From NCBI RefSeq assembly GCF_020991415.1, contig NZ_JAJMOY010000001.1, forward strand, positions 744,001-808,000: 64,000 bases of DNA. The letters run 5' to 3'. The DNA comes from Flavobacterium sp. ENC. Lineage in GTDB: Bacteria; Bacteroidota; Bacteroidia; Flavobacteriales; Flavobacteriaceae. The position numbers and the translations under genes were made by a program. Shown here in pieces: positions 42,885 through 52,139 of the stretch. Each line of letters opens with the position of its first letter. Within the stretch, counting starts at the first letter, position 1. The notes under the pieces are model-generated. The model worked only from the letters and a program-made list of their open reading frames with translations. It was not told the DNA's origin and did no database searches.

Positions 42885-43985
42885 ATGTCAGATCAGGAAT
42901 TATTTTACCTTTTAGCCTTACTTAAAGTGGATGGAGTTGGAGATGTAATGGCTAAAAAACTATTGGCACATTTTGGAAATGCGGAGACGATTTTTAAAAC
43001 CAAAATAAATCAGATTGCTGCTCTTGGCGGAGTAGGTTCCGCATTATTGAAGAACATGAAAGATAAATCAGTCTTTGCAAAAGCGAATAGAGAACTGGAA
43101 TTCATAAAGGCTAGTTCTTTAGAGGTTTCTTTTTTCCAGGATGTCGACTATCCGGAACGCCTAAAACATTGTTTTGATGCACCCGTTTTGATCTTTTCTG
43201 CCGGAAATATTAATTTAAAGAACAGAAAAATAATCAGCATTGTCGGTACCCGCCAGATTACTTCTTACGGAACAGAATTTTGCAGGTCCTTTATTGAAGA
43301 TCTGGCACCATTGGATCCTATAATTGTCAGTGGTTTTGCATATGGTGTTGATATTGTCGCACATCAGCTGGCTATGGAAAATAACCTTCAGACCATTGGA
43401 GTTTTGGCTCACGGATTAAACCAGATTTATCCTAAAACACATAAAAAATATATAGCAAAAATGGAAGAAAATGGCGGTTTTATTACCGAGTTTTGGAGCT
43501 CCTCTAATCCGGACAGGGAAAATTTTGTCCGCAGAAACCGTATTGTTGCCGGAATTTCAGAGGCCACAATTGTTATTGAATCTGCTGACAGAGGTGGCTC
43601 GCTAATCACGGCAAACATAGCGAACGATTACAATCGGGATGTTTTTGCCGTTCCGGGACGAAGTACAGATGTCTACAGCATGGGTTGTAATAACCTGATT
43701 AAAACCCAAAAAGCGCACATGCTCACCAGTGCTGCCGATTTGGTTTATATGCTCAACTGGGATATTCAAAGCACAGGGAAGTCGGTTCAGAAACAGTTAT
43801 TTGTGGAACTGGAAGCTGATGAACAAAAAATTTACGATTTTCTCCTAAAAAACGGTAGGGAATTACTCGATACTATTGCACTGAGTTGTGATTTTCCTAT
43901 TTATAAAATTTCGGGAATCTTACTAAACATGGAGTTGAAAGGAGTAATTCGGCCATTGCCCGGGAAGCTGTTTGAGGCGATCTGA
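42885..43985 (+). CDS. dprA: DNA processing protein DprA
   Basis: A 366-residue DNA-binding protein that loads RecA on incoming single-stranded DNA in natural transformation. An N-terminal SAM-like/HhH part (GVGDVMAKKLLAHFGNAETIF) precedes the Rossmann domain with ISIVGTRQITSYGTEF, IVSGFAYGVDIVAHQLAM, GVLAHGLNQIYPKTH, GFITEF and the SLITANIANDYNRDVFAVPG segment. A C-terminal winged helix (about 300-366) with ELLDTIALSCDFPIYKISGILLNMELKG is present. The order and length are normal. recA lies 2.4 kb away but not in the same operon. Confidence 0.95.
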   Translation: MSDQELFYLLALLKVDGVGDVMAKKLLAHFGNAETIFKTKINQIAALGGVGSALLKNMKDKSVFAKANRELEFIKASSLEVSFFQDVDYPERLKHCFDAPVLIFSAGNINLKNRKIISIVGTRQITSYGTEFCRSFIEDLAPLDPIIVSGFAYGVDIVAHQLAMENNLQTIGVLAHGLNQIYPKTHKKYIAKMEENGGFITEFWSSSNPDRENFVRRNRIVAGISEATIVIESADRGGSLITANIANDYNRDVFAVPGRSTDVYSMGCNNLIKTQKAHMLTSAADLVYMLNWDIQSTGKSVQKQLFVELEADEQKIYDFLLKNGRELLDTIALSCDFPIYKISGILLNMELKGVIRPLPGKLFEAI

Positions 43986-43995
43986 TTTAAATTTT

Positions 43996-44026
43996 AAACC
44001 CTTCAGGTTTCAAAAACCTGACGGGT
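43996..44026. terminator. Bidirectional terminator between dprA and trpS
   Basis: An imperfect palindrome, AACCCTTCAGGTTT and AAACCTGACGGGT, lies between convergent genes. It is a diverged copy of the CCCGACAGGTTTT family. Confidence 0.7.
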
Positions 44027-44035
44027 CTAAAAGAT

Positions 44036-45010
44036 CTATTTTCCAAATCCCAGTTTTTCACGAACTTTCTGTAAAACCGGATTGGCTACACTGGCTGCTT
44101 TTTCAGCTCCTTTTTTTAATAAAGCATCTATTTCATCCAGGTTGTTGATGTAGTAATTGTATTTTTCTCTTTCGGTTTTGAATTTTTCAGTAATCAGTTC
44201 AAACAAAGCTTGTTTGGCGTGACCATAACCGTAATTTCCGCCTAAATAATTGGCTCTCATTTCGGCAATCTGATCTGCTGTTGCCAGTAAAGAATAAATC
44301 GCAAAGGCATTGCAGGTATCCGGATTTTTAGGTTCCTCAAGAGGGGTGCTGTCTGTTTCGATACTCATTACCTGCTTGCGGAGCGTTTTGTCATCCAGGA
44401 AAATATTGATGATATTATTGGCAGATTTACTCATTTTTCCACCATTGGTTCCGGGAATCAGCATGCTGTCTTCCTGAATTTTAGCTTCCGGAATTACAAA
44501 TGTTTCTCCCATCTGGTGGTTGAAACGGGAAGCGACGTCACGCGTAATTTCTAAATGCTGCAACTGGTCTTTTCCAACCGGTACAAATTCAGCATCATAC
44601 AACAGAATGTCAGCAGCCATTAACATTGGATAGGTGAAAAGTCCGGCGTTTACATCGTCCAGACGATCTGCTTTATCTTTGAAAGAATGCGCTAAAGTCA
44701 AACGCTGAAATGGAAAAAAACAGCTTAAATACCAGGTTAATTCTGCAGTTTGAGTAACGTCAGACTGTCTGTAGAAAGTTACTTTCTCCGGATTTAAACC
44801 ACAGGCCAGCCAGGCAGCAGCAGTACTATTGGTGTTTTCCCGTAATGTTTTTCCATCTTTTATTTGGGTAATGGAATGCAAATCAGCGATAAACAAAAAA
44901 GATTCATTTGCCGGATTGTTTGATAATTCGATTGCAGGAATAATTGCTCCTAATAAGTTGCCTAAGTGTGGCGTTCCAGTACTCTGAACACCAGTAAGTA
45001 TTTTTGCCAT
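44036..45010 (-). CDS. trpS: Tryptophanyl-tRNA synthetase
   Basis: A 324-residue class I synthetase charging tRNA-Trp. The HIGH-like motif is STGTPHLGNLLGA (about residues 10-22), and the KMSKS motif is intact in NGGKMSKSANNI. PMLMAADILLYDAEFVPVGKDQLQH is the typical TrpRS specificity region. The conserved protein begins MAKILTGVQSTG, so I set the start at 45010; the additional 17 codons upstream to 45061 read through a dispersed repeat and have no family support. It is convergent with dprA. Confidence 0.96.
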   Translation of the reverse strand: MAKILTGVQSTGTPHLGNLLGAIIPAIELSNNPANESFLFIADLHSITQIKDGKTLRENTNSTAAAWLACGLNPEKVTFYRQSDVTQTAELTWYLSCFFPFQRLTLAHSFKDKADRLDDVNAGLFTYPMLMAADILLYDAEFVPVGKDQLQHLEITRDVASRFNHQMGETFVIPEAKIQEDSMLIPGTNGGKMSKSANNIINIFLDDKTLRKQVMSIETDSTPLEEPKNPDTCNAFAIYSLLATADQIAEMRANYLGGNYGYGHAKQALFELITEKFKTEREKYNYYINNLDEIDALLKKGAEKAASVANPVLQKVREKLGFGK

Positions 45011-45031
45011 TCTAGTTTTTTTCGTATTCTT

Positions 45032-45064
45032 TAACCGCAAAGTTCGCAAAGTTTTTCGCAAAGT
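45032..45064. repeat. GCAAAGTTCGCAAAG-type dispersed repeat
   Basis: ACCGCAAAGTTCGCAAAG with TTTTTCGCAAAG following is a short iterated sequence seen widely in Flavobacterium intergenic DNA, from memory. It lies just upstream of trpS and creates a spurious N-terminal extension of that frame. Confidence 0.55.
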
Positions 45065-45200
45065 GCATCAGGTTTGATTTTTTCTTTGTAAATATTATAA
45101 AGTTTTTAAAAATTGCTTGGAAATTACTGGCTTGTTTATAAGAAAATCGAATATTCTTAAAATCTACTGATCTAAAATTCTAAATTCATTTCTGTTTTCT

Positions 45201-45208
45201 TACTTTTG
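45201..45208 (+). promoter_or_regulatory. Candidate -7 element of the acyltransferase gene (TACTTTTG)
   Basis: TACTTTTG fits TAnnTTTG and ends 5 bp before the ATG at 45214, giving a very short or absent leader. No -33 TTG is clear. Confidence 0.4.
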
Positions 45209-45213
45209 AAACC

Positions 45214-45966
45214 ATGAAAGGAATAAAAATTGTTTTTTGGATCATCTGGCGCATTTGGTTTTATATTTTAATGGCCATTCCGATATTGATTATGCTGCCG
45301 TTTTTGCTGGTATCAATTATAACCGAAAGTGGTTACCCGTACTTTTTTAAAATGGCCCGGATCTGGGCAAAATTCATTCTTTTCGGAATGGGTTTTTATT
45401 ATAAAATTAAGCGGGAACAAAAGCTGGAAAAGCATAAAAGTTATATGATCGTAGCCAACCATACTTCAATGACCGACATTATGCTGATGCTTGCCGTAAT
45501 CAAAAATCCGTTTGTTTTTGTCGGTAAAAAGGAGCTTTCAAAGATTCCATTGTTTGGTTTTTTCTATAAAAGAACCTGTATTCTGGTGGACAGAAATTCA
45601 TCCAGAAGTAAAAATGAAGTGTTCAAAAGAGCACAAAACCGTCTGAATCAGGGATTAAGTATTTGTATTTTTCCTGAAGGAGGAGTTCCGGATGATGAAA
45701 CAATCCTGTTGGATGAATTTAAGGACGGTGCTTTCAGACTGGCGATTGACCATCAGATTCCGATTGTTCCCATTGTTTTTGCCGATAATAAAGAACGCTT
45801 TTCGTATACTTTTTTGAGCGGAAGCCCCGGAAAAATGAGAGGAAAAATACTGCCGTTTGTAGAGACGAAAGGACTTACGAGCGAAAGCAGGAAAGACCTT
45901 AGAGATCAGGTGAGACAATTGATTTATAAGGGATTACTCGAATTTAAAAAGAAAGATAAGATTTAA
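45214..45966 (+). CDS. plsC: 1-acyl-sn-glycerol-3-phosphate acyltransferase (PlsC family)
   Basis: A 250-residue membrane-associated acyltransferase of phospholipid synthesis, predicted to acylate lysophosphatidate. A hydrophobic N-terminal segment (about 4-35) anchors it. The catalytic HX4D motif is NHTSMTD (His83, Asp88). KNPFVFVGKKELSKIPLFG follows as expected. The glycerophosphate-binding motif is FPEGG (about 153-157) instead of the commoner FPEGT. The length is normal. Because the family includes other acyltransferases (for example aminolipid synthesis), the substrate is probable, not certain. It is followed by a hairpin terminator. Confidence 0.87.
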   Translation: MKGIKIVFWIIWRIWFYILMAIPILIMLPFLLVSIITESGYPYFFKMARIWAKFILFGMGFYYKIKREQKLEKHKSYMIVANHTSMTDIMLMLAVIKNPFVFVGKKELSKIPLFGFFYKRTCILVDRNSSRSKNEVFKRAQNRLNQGLSICIFPEGGVPDDETILLDEFKDGAFRLAIDHQIPIVPIVFADNKERFSYTFLSGSPGKMRGKILPFVETKGLTSESRKDLRDQVRQLIYKGLLEFKKKDKI

Positions 45967-45984
45967 AGATATCCCATAAATATT

Positions 45985-46022
45985 AAACCCGGCACTGAGT
46001 ATGAATCGTGCCGGGTTTTCTT
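45985..46022 (+). terminator. Terminator after plsC
   Basis: AAACCCGGCAC at 45985-45995 and GTGCCGGGTTTT at 46009-46020 form a GC-rich hairpin ending in T residues. Confidence 0.9.
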
Positions 46023-46285
46023 TTGAATTTAAAACCCCTTTTATATTCAAAATCTAACGATGAATTATTTTAACTGCAATAAAGCGTAGTATTTTTTTTA
46101 ACTTTTTTTTGGTCAGTTTGCGATTTTTACGCCACAACAATTCTATTTTTTCTTTCATAATAAAATTATTTACGATTGATATTTAGATTTTTGATCGTTG
46201 TAATGTCGGCATCACATTTATATAGAGAGCGTAAACCGGAAAAGGTTGCGTGAATAGTAAAAGTTTTTTTTATAATTTATTGAAA
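46023..46285. other. Intergenic gap with one weak small reading frame
   Basis: No gene that I can support. A minus-strand frame at 46054-46158 would encode a 34-residue basic peptide (MKEKIELLWRKNRKLTKKK-like). Without family support it is more likely chance in AT-rich DNA. Confidence 0.3.
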
Positions 46286-46320
46286 TAAAAAAACCCGACA
46301 GGTTTTGGGCCTGTCGGGTT
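46286..46320 (-). terminator. Terminator of recA, CCCGACAGG palindrome
   Basis: AACCCGACAGG (46292-46302) and CCTGTCGGGTT (46310-46320) form a perfect stem; on the minus strand a T run follows. The stem belongs to the palindrome family also seen at 21406 and 43996. Confidence 0.88.
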
Positions 46321-46359
46321 GTTGGTATATAAATCTGCAATATTCAGATTTTCACTGTT

Positions 46360-47367
46360 TTAAGCGTTAGCTAATTCTTTGATGTGCGCTTTAATTTTAA
46401 CTTCCAGTTCATCAGCTAATTCCGGATTATCTTTAATTAAAACTTTTACGGCATCACGTCCTTGCCCTAATTTGGTATCTCCGTAGCTGAACCATGATCC
46501 TGCTTTCTTAACGATTTCAAATTCGACTGCTAAATCTAAAATTTCACCAGTTTTAGAAACTCCTTCTCCGTACATGATGTCGAATTCGGCAGTTTTAAAT
46601 GGTGGAGCTACTTTATTTTTAACCACTTTTACTTTGGTTCTGTTTCCAATTACGTTTTCTCCGTCTTTAATCTGGGAAGAACGACGAATATCTAAACGCA
46701 CAGAAGCGTAGAATTTCAAGGCGTTACCACCGGTTGTCGTTTCAGGATTTCCGAACATCACACCGATTTTCTCTCTCAACTGGTTGATGAAGAAAACAGT
46801 ACAGTTGGTTTTACTGATCGTTCCCGTTAGTTTTCTTAATGCCTGAGACATCAAACGTGCGTGAAGACCCATTTTAGAATCTCCCATTTCACCTTCGATT
46901 TCACTTTTCGGCGTTAAGGCTGCTACCGAGTCAATTACAACAATATCAATGGCTCCTGAACGGATCAGGTTTTCTGCAATTTCCAAAGCCTGCTCACCAT
47001 TGTCCGGTTGAGAAATGATCAGGTTTTCGATGTCTACGCCTAATTTTTCAGCATAATTTCTGTCAAAGGCATGTTCAGCATCTATAAAAGCTGCAATTCC
47101 GCCTGCTTTTTGGGCTTCTGCAATTGCATGTAATGTCAGGGTAGTTTTACCAGAGGATTCAGGTCCGTAGATTTCAATGATTCTTCCTCTTGGATAACCA
47201 TTTACTCCAAGCGCTAAATCAACACCAAGAGAACCCGAAGAAATTGTTTCAACTTCTACGATGGCTTTATCGCCCATTTTCATTACGGTTCCTTTTCCGT
47301 ACGTCTTATCTAGTTTGTCAAGCGTAAGTTGTAACGCTTTTAATTTGGCCTCTTTCTCTGAACTCAT
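46360..47367 (-). CDS. recA: Recombinase RecA
   Basis: A 335-residue recombinase that binds single-stranded DNA, drives strand exchange and triggers LexA cleavage. The Walker A is [14 protein letters not shown] (about 67-80), then [31 protein letters not shown], the loop L2 segment [24 protein letters not shown], and the C-terminal domain up to [12 protein letters not shown] chose the start at 47367 because the conserved protein begins [13 protein letters not shown] and an A/G-rich stretch precedes it; a further ATG at 47391 would add eight mainly Lys/Glu residues. It is monocistronic with its own terminator. Confidence 0.97.
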   Translation of the reverse strand: MSSEKEAKLKALQLTLDKLDKTYGKGTVMKMGDKAIVEVETISSGSLGVDLALGVNGYPRGRIIEIYGPESSGKTTLTLHAIAEAQKAGGIAAFIDAEHAFDRNYAEKLGVDIENLIISQPDNGEQALEIAENLIRSGAIDIVVIDSVAALTPKSEIEGEMGDSKMGLHARLMSQALRKLTGTISKTNCTVFFINQLREKIGVMFGNPETTTGGNALKFYASVRLDIRRSSQIKDGENVIGNRTKVKVVKNKVAPPFKTAEFDIMYGEGVSKTGEILDLAVEFEIVKKAGSWFSYGDTKLGQGRDAVKVLIKDNPELADELEVKIKAHIKELANA

Positions 47368-47539
47368 CTCTTTTTTTTCTTTTTCTTTCATCTAAAATTT
47401 TTCTTTTTCTCTTCTAAATATAAATCGGAAAACAAATAACTTCCTGATTTAGATTTGTATGGGCATATAGTGCTGTAAAATTACTTCTTTTTTTTTAAGT
47501 TTGATTCTCTCCAATTGTTACAAATTGGGACAAATTTTA

Positions 47540-48049
47540 CTATAAAAATAAAGCCTTTAATTCGGTAGCTTCAGAAGGTTTTATTTTTCCGGCAAGCAGT
47601 AAACTCAGTTGTTTACGGCGTAAAGCAGCATCAAAACGTTGTTTTTCCAGTTCCGTTTCCGGCTCGATGGCGGGAACTTCAACAGGTCTTCCGGTATCAT
47701 CTACGGCAACAAAGGTGTAAATAGCTTCGTTGGCTTTGGTTCTGTTTCCGGATTCACGGTCTTCTACCCAGACATCTATAAAAACTTCCATCGAACTTTT
47801 AAAAGATCGCGACACTTTTGCTTCAACAGTCACAACACTTCCCAAAGAAATGGCTCTGTTGAAAGCGACGTGGTTCACAGAAGCCGTCACTACGATCCGG
47901 CGTGAATGTCTTCTGGCTGCGATACTTGCTGCGCGATCCATTCTCGCTAATAATTCACCACCAAAAAGATTGTTCAGTGGATTTGTTTCGCTCGGTAAAA
48001 CTAAATCTGTTAAAATAGTAAGGGACTCTGCAGGATGTTTTGGATTCAT
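47540..48049 (-). CDS. Acyl-CoA thioesterase (hotdog fold, YciA/ACOT type)
   Basis: A 169-residue cytoplasmic thioesterase that hydrolyses acyl-CoA. The hotdog domain marks are PSETNPLNNLFGGELLARMDRAASIAARRHS (catalytic Asn/Gly/Asp region), VNHVAFNRAISLGSVVTVEAKVSRSF and RTKANEAIYTFVAVD. The C-terminal LRRKQLSLLLAG helix is usual in the family. Chain-length preference cannot be read. It is on the minus strand between recA and the DoxX gene, with no obvious operon partner. Confidence 0.9.
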   Translation of the reverse strand: MNPKHPAESLTILTDLVLPSETNPLNNLFGGELLARMDRAASIAARRHSRRIVVTASVNHVAFNRAISLGSVVTVEAKVSRSFKSSMEVFIDVWVEDRESGNRTKANEAIYTFVAVDDTGRPVEVPAIEPETELEKQRFDAALRRKQLSLLLAGKIKPSEATELKALFL

Positions 48050-48129
48050 TTTCTTAATATAAAATTTATTTTTTGCTATTCGCTAAGCGAACATTTTTCC
48101 TGCCACGGATTTCACAGTGGCATATTATT

Positions 48130-48513
48130 TTAATTTAGCCAGTAAACCGCCATTACGGCCGGGATAAAATAGATGACAATGGTTCTTGCTCCGTCATAAT
48201 CTTTAGCTAATCGCTGACCGAAAAGCATCATTAACAAACAAATACAGGAGAAAATCGCACCGTAAAAACCAAATTCACGGCCACTGTCGGTAAGCAGCTG
48301 TATGGCCCCTACCACACATAGAATTCCTGAAATCAATTCTAAAATTAAAAGGTGCAGCAGGGCAAGCGGGACCTGATTTTTTAAAGCTGTTTTGGCAAAA
48401 TGTTCTTTGAGCCAGGAAACATTGTCTTTCCAGTAAAATATTTTCTCATAGCCTGATTGTAAAAAGGTCAGCGCTAAAAAAAGCAACAGTAAAATTGAAG
48501 CAACATTATTCAT
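48130..48513 (-). CDS. DoxX-like membrane protein
   Basis: A 127-residue inner-membrane protein with four hydrophobic segments (about 2-20, 46-68, 75-95 and 108-125). The opening SILLLLFLALTFLQSGYEKI and the following KDNVSWLKEHFAKT match the DoxX family, which contains quinone-associated subunits and proteins of unknown function. The stop codon of the preceding gene (48520) is 6 bp upstream of its start, so it is probably translated with DNA polymerase III delta prime as one unit. No function can be given. Confidence 0.8.
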   Translation of the reverse strand: MNNVASILLLLFLALTFLQSGYEKIFYWKDNVSWLKEHFAKTALKNQVPLALLHLLILELISGILCVVGAIQLLTDSGREFGFYGAIFSCICLLMMLFGQRLAKDYDGARTIVIYFIPAVMAVYWLN

Positions 48514-48519
48514 TACTAA

Positions 48520-49668
48520 TTATTTTTTATGAATTAAACGTGTGAGTTTTATGGATAAATCTGTCAAAATTATTTTTGCATTTCCGTTTCTTTCAATATG
48601 ATACATTGCATCTGAAAGTTCCTTAAAAATATCGTGTATGTTATTTCCGTTTACAAAAGGCGCAAAATTTTCGAGTTTGAATTTATCTACTTTCGGCTCA
48701 ATGTAAACGAGAGCGGGTGCCTGATAATTCAGCAAAAGCGCCTGTCGGAACATTTCGATACAAAACTGAATAAATTTTTTCTGGCTTTCGCGGCCAAGTG
48801 AAGCAATTTCCTCGCTCCAGGAAATTAAATCCTGAATGGCAGCTGCATTACCTTTTGCCCGAAAAGCGGCACGGACCCAATTGACAAACCATTGTTCAAA
48901 AGGATATTCGGAATCATCTTCTTTTACTAACGAAAGTGCTTTGTTGAAATTTCCCTGCGCCTGATGTGCAATTTTTAAAGCGACATTCTGGTCGATATTC
49001 TCCTGCGCTACCAAAGCTCCTGCAATTACTTTTTCCGGCAAGCCATTAAAATGGATTACCTGGCAGCGCGATCGTATGGTTTGGATGATATCTTCCTCAT
49101 TTTCAGAAATCAGTATAAAAATGGTTTTGTCTGAAGGTTCTTCAAGCAGTTTTAATAATTTATTGGATGCGGCGATGTTCATTTTATCGGCCATCCAGAT
49201 AATCATAATTTTGTAACCGCCTTCGTATGATTTTAACGAAAGGGATTTTAAAACTTCCTGCGCATCTTCGACCCTGATTTCTCCCTGTTTGTTTTGAACG
49301 CCCAGTACTTTATACCAGTCAAATAAACCTCCGTAAGGCATTTCCTGAATAAATGTTCTCCAGTCCTGAATGAAATCTAAACTCTTGGGTTTTGTTTTTA
49401 CATCTTCGGTAGTTACTGTAGGATAGATAAAGTGAAGATCGGGATGTGAAATGTTTTGGAATTTGAGATTGCAGGAATCATTTCCGTTTGAGTTTTCATC
49501 TCCGGTATTGTTACATAAAATGTATTGCGCATAGGCAATAGCGGTCGATAATGTACCGCTTCCTTCGGGCCCGACAAATAATTGTGCGTGCGGAATCCTT
49601 CCGGAAGATGCACTTTTTATCAAGTGACTTTTGATGTAATCCTGACCTAAAATTTGAGAAAATTGCAT
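48520..49668 (-). CDS. holB: DNA polymerase III subunit delta prime
   Basis: A 382-residue AAA+ clamp-loader subunit. The N-terminal part has ILGQDYIKSHLIKSASSGRIPHAQLFVGPEGSG (degenerate P-loop with GPEGSGT), then the sensor region with NKLLKLLEEPSDKTIFILIS and the SRC segment TIRSRCQVIHF. The C-terminal domain is helical and ends at KLTRLIHKK. The ATP-binding loop is not canonical, as expected for delta prime. It works with DnaX and HolA to load the sliding clamp; those genes are not here. It is upstream of the DoxX gene on the minus strand. Confidence 0.92.
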   Translation of the reverse strand: MQFSQILGQDYIKSHLIKSASSGRIPHAQLFVGPEGSGTLSTAIAYAQYILCNNTGDENSNGNDSCNLKFQNISHPDLHFIYPTVTTEDVKTKPKSLDFIQDWRTFIQEMPYGGLFDWYKVLGVQNKQGEIRVEDAQEVLKSLSLKSYEGGYKIMIIWMADKMNIAASNKLLKLLEEPSDKTIFILISENEEDIIQTIRSRCQVIHFNGLPEKVIAGALVAQENIDQNVALKIAHQAQGNFNKALSLVKEDDSEYPFEQWFVNWVRAAFRAKGNAAAIQDLISWSEEIASLGRESQKKFIQFCIEMFRQALLLNYQAPALVYIEPKVDKFKLENFAPFVNGNNIHDIFKELSDAMYHIERNGNAKIILTDLSIKLTRLIHKK

Positions 49669-50040
49669 GGGACAAAGATAGAAGAAAATGATGTAGTCAA
49701 AAATTTTCGGAATAAAGATTAATTATGGGCGTATTTTTTATTTCAAAAAACTATTTTTTTTAAAAATGTTTATCTTTTTTCTGTAATCTTTTGTTAATAC
49801 TGAGTACCCTTTGATGAGATATTAAGACTTTTTTGTTAATAGTTTTTAAAAATTTAATGAAAACATGTCTTTTTTTTGTCTACAATAATGCGTAAAGATG
49901 TTGTTAAATTAGTCCGTTTCTTACAAGAAAAAACTTTAACAAAATTAACAAAAAACTCGGCAAAAGGCATATTTTCTCGATATACGACGTTTTTTTACGA
50001 CAATCTGAAACTCAATTTTTCAAAAAAAAAAACATTAAAG
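49669..50040. other. Intergenic gap between holB and the gliding locus
   Basis: A 372-bp AT-rich gap with no supported gene. A plus-strand frame at 49876-50094 (72 residues, Lys/Phe-rich) has no family features and runs into the promoter of the next gene, so it is probably chance. Confidence 0.5.
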
Positions 50041-50070
50041 TTGCGATTTAACATAATTTATATATTTTTG
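50041..50070 (+). promoter_or_regulatory. Promoter of the gliding locus (TTG-N19-TATTTTTG)
   Basis: TTG at 50041-50043 and TATTTTTG at 50063-50070, spaced by 19 bp, match the Bacteroidota sigma factor consensus. The transcript would begin about 30 bp before the ATG at 50105. This is the best-supported promoter in the window. Confidence 0.75.
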
Positions 50071-50104
50071 TTTTCATCAACAACCAATTTTTAAAATAGA
50101 ATTT

Positions 50105-50557
50105 ATGAAAGGGAAAATTATTTTTTTTAGTTTATTTTTTATCTTGACAACTGCAGCAGCTTCTGCACAGGCTAAAAACGCTCCAAGAAGTATTATTAGT
50201 ACAACAGCACTTATTCGTAAATACCACGATCAAAAAGAATTGAGCGGTATGCAGAAAGGTGAACTTTTGGAATTGTACATTGAGCGTATTAAAGTATTAG
50301 TTAAAACTCTCCCTTACATCGCTTTGGTGACTAAACCAGGCGTTACTATGGCAGATTTAGGTATTCCGGACGACAGTGAGCACAAAAAAGTGTTAGATGC
50401 TCAGGCAGTTGGAACATCTGCATTTTTGGATACTACAGTGGAATTCCAAAGAAAAATGATGCCATATTCCGACAAAGGAAACTTGATCGCAGCTATTTTA
50501 TTTTACGAAAGCACATTGAAATCATTACACGAGTTCAACGAATTGAACGAAATGTAA
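50105..50557 (+). CDS. Unrecognised secreted protein, first gene of the gliding locus
   Basis: A 150-residue protein with a signal peptide (MKGKIIFFSLFFILTTAAASAQ). I recognise no domain. It is mainly helical, with KYHDQKELSGMQKGELLELYIERIKVLVKTL and a hydrophobic mid-segment, and a C-terminal HEFNELNEM. No lipobox or T9SS domain, so periplasmic or outer-membrane-associated. In F. johnsoniae, small secreted proteins of unknown activity precede sprC in the sprB operon, and this gene may correspond to one of them; I cannot identify which. Confidence 0.75.
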   Translation: MKGKIIFFSLFFILTTAAASAQAKNAPRSIISTTALIRKYHDQKELSGMQKGELLELYIERIKVLVKTLPYIALVTKPGVTMADLGIPDDSEHKKVLDAQAVGTSAFLDTTVEFQRKMMPYSDKGNLIAAILFYESTLKSLHEFNELNEM

Positions 50558-50744
50558 TTTTTAAAACAAATATTTTAAAACCTTTTCCGGAATCTTTACG
50601 TAAGTGTATTTGATTTTAGAAAAGATTAAAAAATAACAACTCGTTCTCGAAGGTTCTGAAATACTATCAGAAAATTCGGGATGAGTTTTTATCATATTAC
50701 GCATACGCATCCCAAATTTATTATTAACCTAATAACACCTTATC

Positions 50745-52037
50745 ATGAAAAAAATTACTCAAATCATCTGCATCCTTTTGACAGTAACCAGTATGAGTGC
50801 TCAACAAGAGAAAGGAATTATGGGCTACAACAATTGGTTAAATAACTGGACCGAATTTAAGCCTAATAAAGTAGAGTATGGAGAAGCCAATCAAATATTA
50901 GCAGGGAATATTTCTGTTAATACTAAATTGATGAAAAGGAATATCTATGTTTTGCAAGGAAACGTTTATGTTACAAACAATGCTGTTTTAACAATTGAGC
51001 CTGGAACACTAATCATTGGTGATTTCGAAACTAAAGGAACATTGGTAGTTACAAAAGGTGCACAAATTGTTGCAGACGGTTTAGAGACTGACCCAATTGT
51101 ATTCACTTCAAACCGCAGCCAGAAAAAAGCTGGAGACTGGGGAGGACTTGTAATTCTTGGTGATGCTCCAATTAATAAATTTGGAAATGTTGGTTCTTAT
51201 AACCTTGATCTTGATCCTACATTAACTACTTATGGTGGTGATAATGTTGCGGGTAATTCAGGAATCCTAAGATTCGTAAGAATCGAATTTGCAGGTAAAA
51301 AAGTCAAAGGAATGGATTCATTCAACGGATTAACTGTTGCAGGTGTTGGAAACAAAACAATATTTGAAAACGTGATGGTTAGCTATTCCGGAGGTGACTC
51401 ATTTGCTTTCTTCGGCGGAGATTTAAATGCTACAAAATTAGTGTCTTATAAATCAATCAATGATGATTTCAAATTTACTCAGGGAGTTCAGTGTCGTTTA
51501 TACAACTCATTGGCTGTAAGATCTTCTTACCTTTCAAGTAACAAAGACGGATCTCGTTGTCTTGAAGTAAAAACATACGAAAAGAAAAACGAAACGGACT
51601 TTACTAAAAAAACAACTTTAGTAGTTGCTTCAAATATTACAATGCTTAACGATAGCGAAAACATTAAAGCTGATATTCAGTCAGGTTTGGTAAAAGAAGC
51701 TATCTACATTGCAGAAACTGCTTCACTTGAAATGAAAAGAAGCGTTATCTCTGGTTTCAATCCTGCTGTATTATTAGACAGTAAAACAGAAATCAACGAT
51801 GCGAGCCTTAAAAAAATCAAATTTGAGGAAATGTATTTCAACCTATGTAACGGAAATATCTTTACAGAATACAATTCTAACAATGAAGATTTAGAGAGCT
51901 GGTATGGAAATAGCGTGTTCTTTAACGTTTATTCTCAAAGTGATAACAAAGAAACATTCATTGATATTTTCAATCCTAAGAAACCGGATTTCAGATTGCA
52001 ATTAGGAAAAATTACAGCATCTAGCGGAAACAGATAG
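50745..52037 (+). CDS. Secreted beta-helix-like protein in the gliding locus
   Basis: A 430-residue exported protein (signal MKKITQIICILLTVTSMSAQ). Residues about 60-350 show a right-handed beta-helix-like pattern with NAVLTIEPGTLIIGDFETKGTLVV, KGAQIVADGLETDPIVFTSN and GDWGGLVILGDAPIN, which I know from Bacteroidota surface proteins. There is no C-terminal T9SS domain that I can see, and the end KITASSGNR is not typical. It precedes a small secreted protein and the sprC-like gene on the same strand. A role in the gliding machinery is suggested only by position. Confidence 0.8.
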   Translation: MKKITQIICILLTVTSMSAQQEKGIMGYNNWLNNWTEFKPNKVEYGEANQILAGNISVNTKLMKRNIYVLQGNVYVTNNAVLTIEPGTLIIGDFETKGTLVVTKGAQIVADGLETDPIVFTSNRSQKKAGDWGGLVILGDAPINKFGNVGSYNLDLDPTLTTYGGDNVAGNSGILRFVRIEFAGKKVKGMDSFNGLTVAGVGNKTIFENVMVSYSGGDSFAFFGGDLNATKLVSYKSINDDFKFTQGVQCRLYNSLAVRSSYLSSNKDGSRCLEVKTYEKKNETDFTKKTTLVVASNITMLNDSENIKADIQSGLVKEAIYIAETASLEMKRSVISGFNPAVLLDSKTEINDASLKKIKFEEMYFNLCNGNIFTEYNSNNEDLESWYGNSVFFNVYSQSDNKETFIDIFNPKKPDFRLQLGKITASSGNR

Positions 52038-52139
52038 ATAGATTTAGATTTTTATTTCAGAGCGTAAATTTTATTAATAAAGTCCCCAGACACAATTTAT
52101 GTATTCGTCTTAAACCGGACAAATAAAGATCAAAACAGA

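Noticed and set aside
45011..45061. Upstream extension of trpS
   Set aside because: The 17 additional residues derive from a dispersed GCAAAG repeat and the conserved protein begins MAKILTG.
46054..46158. A minus-strand 34-residue basic peptide
   Set aside because: Too short to support from sequence alone and no conserved context.
49876..50094. A plus-strand 72-residue frame before the gliding locus
   Set aside because: No recognisable domain, Lys/Phe-rich composition typical of AT-rich noise, and it covers the TTG-N19-TATTTTTG promoter.
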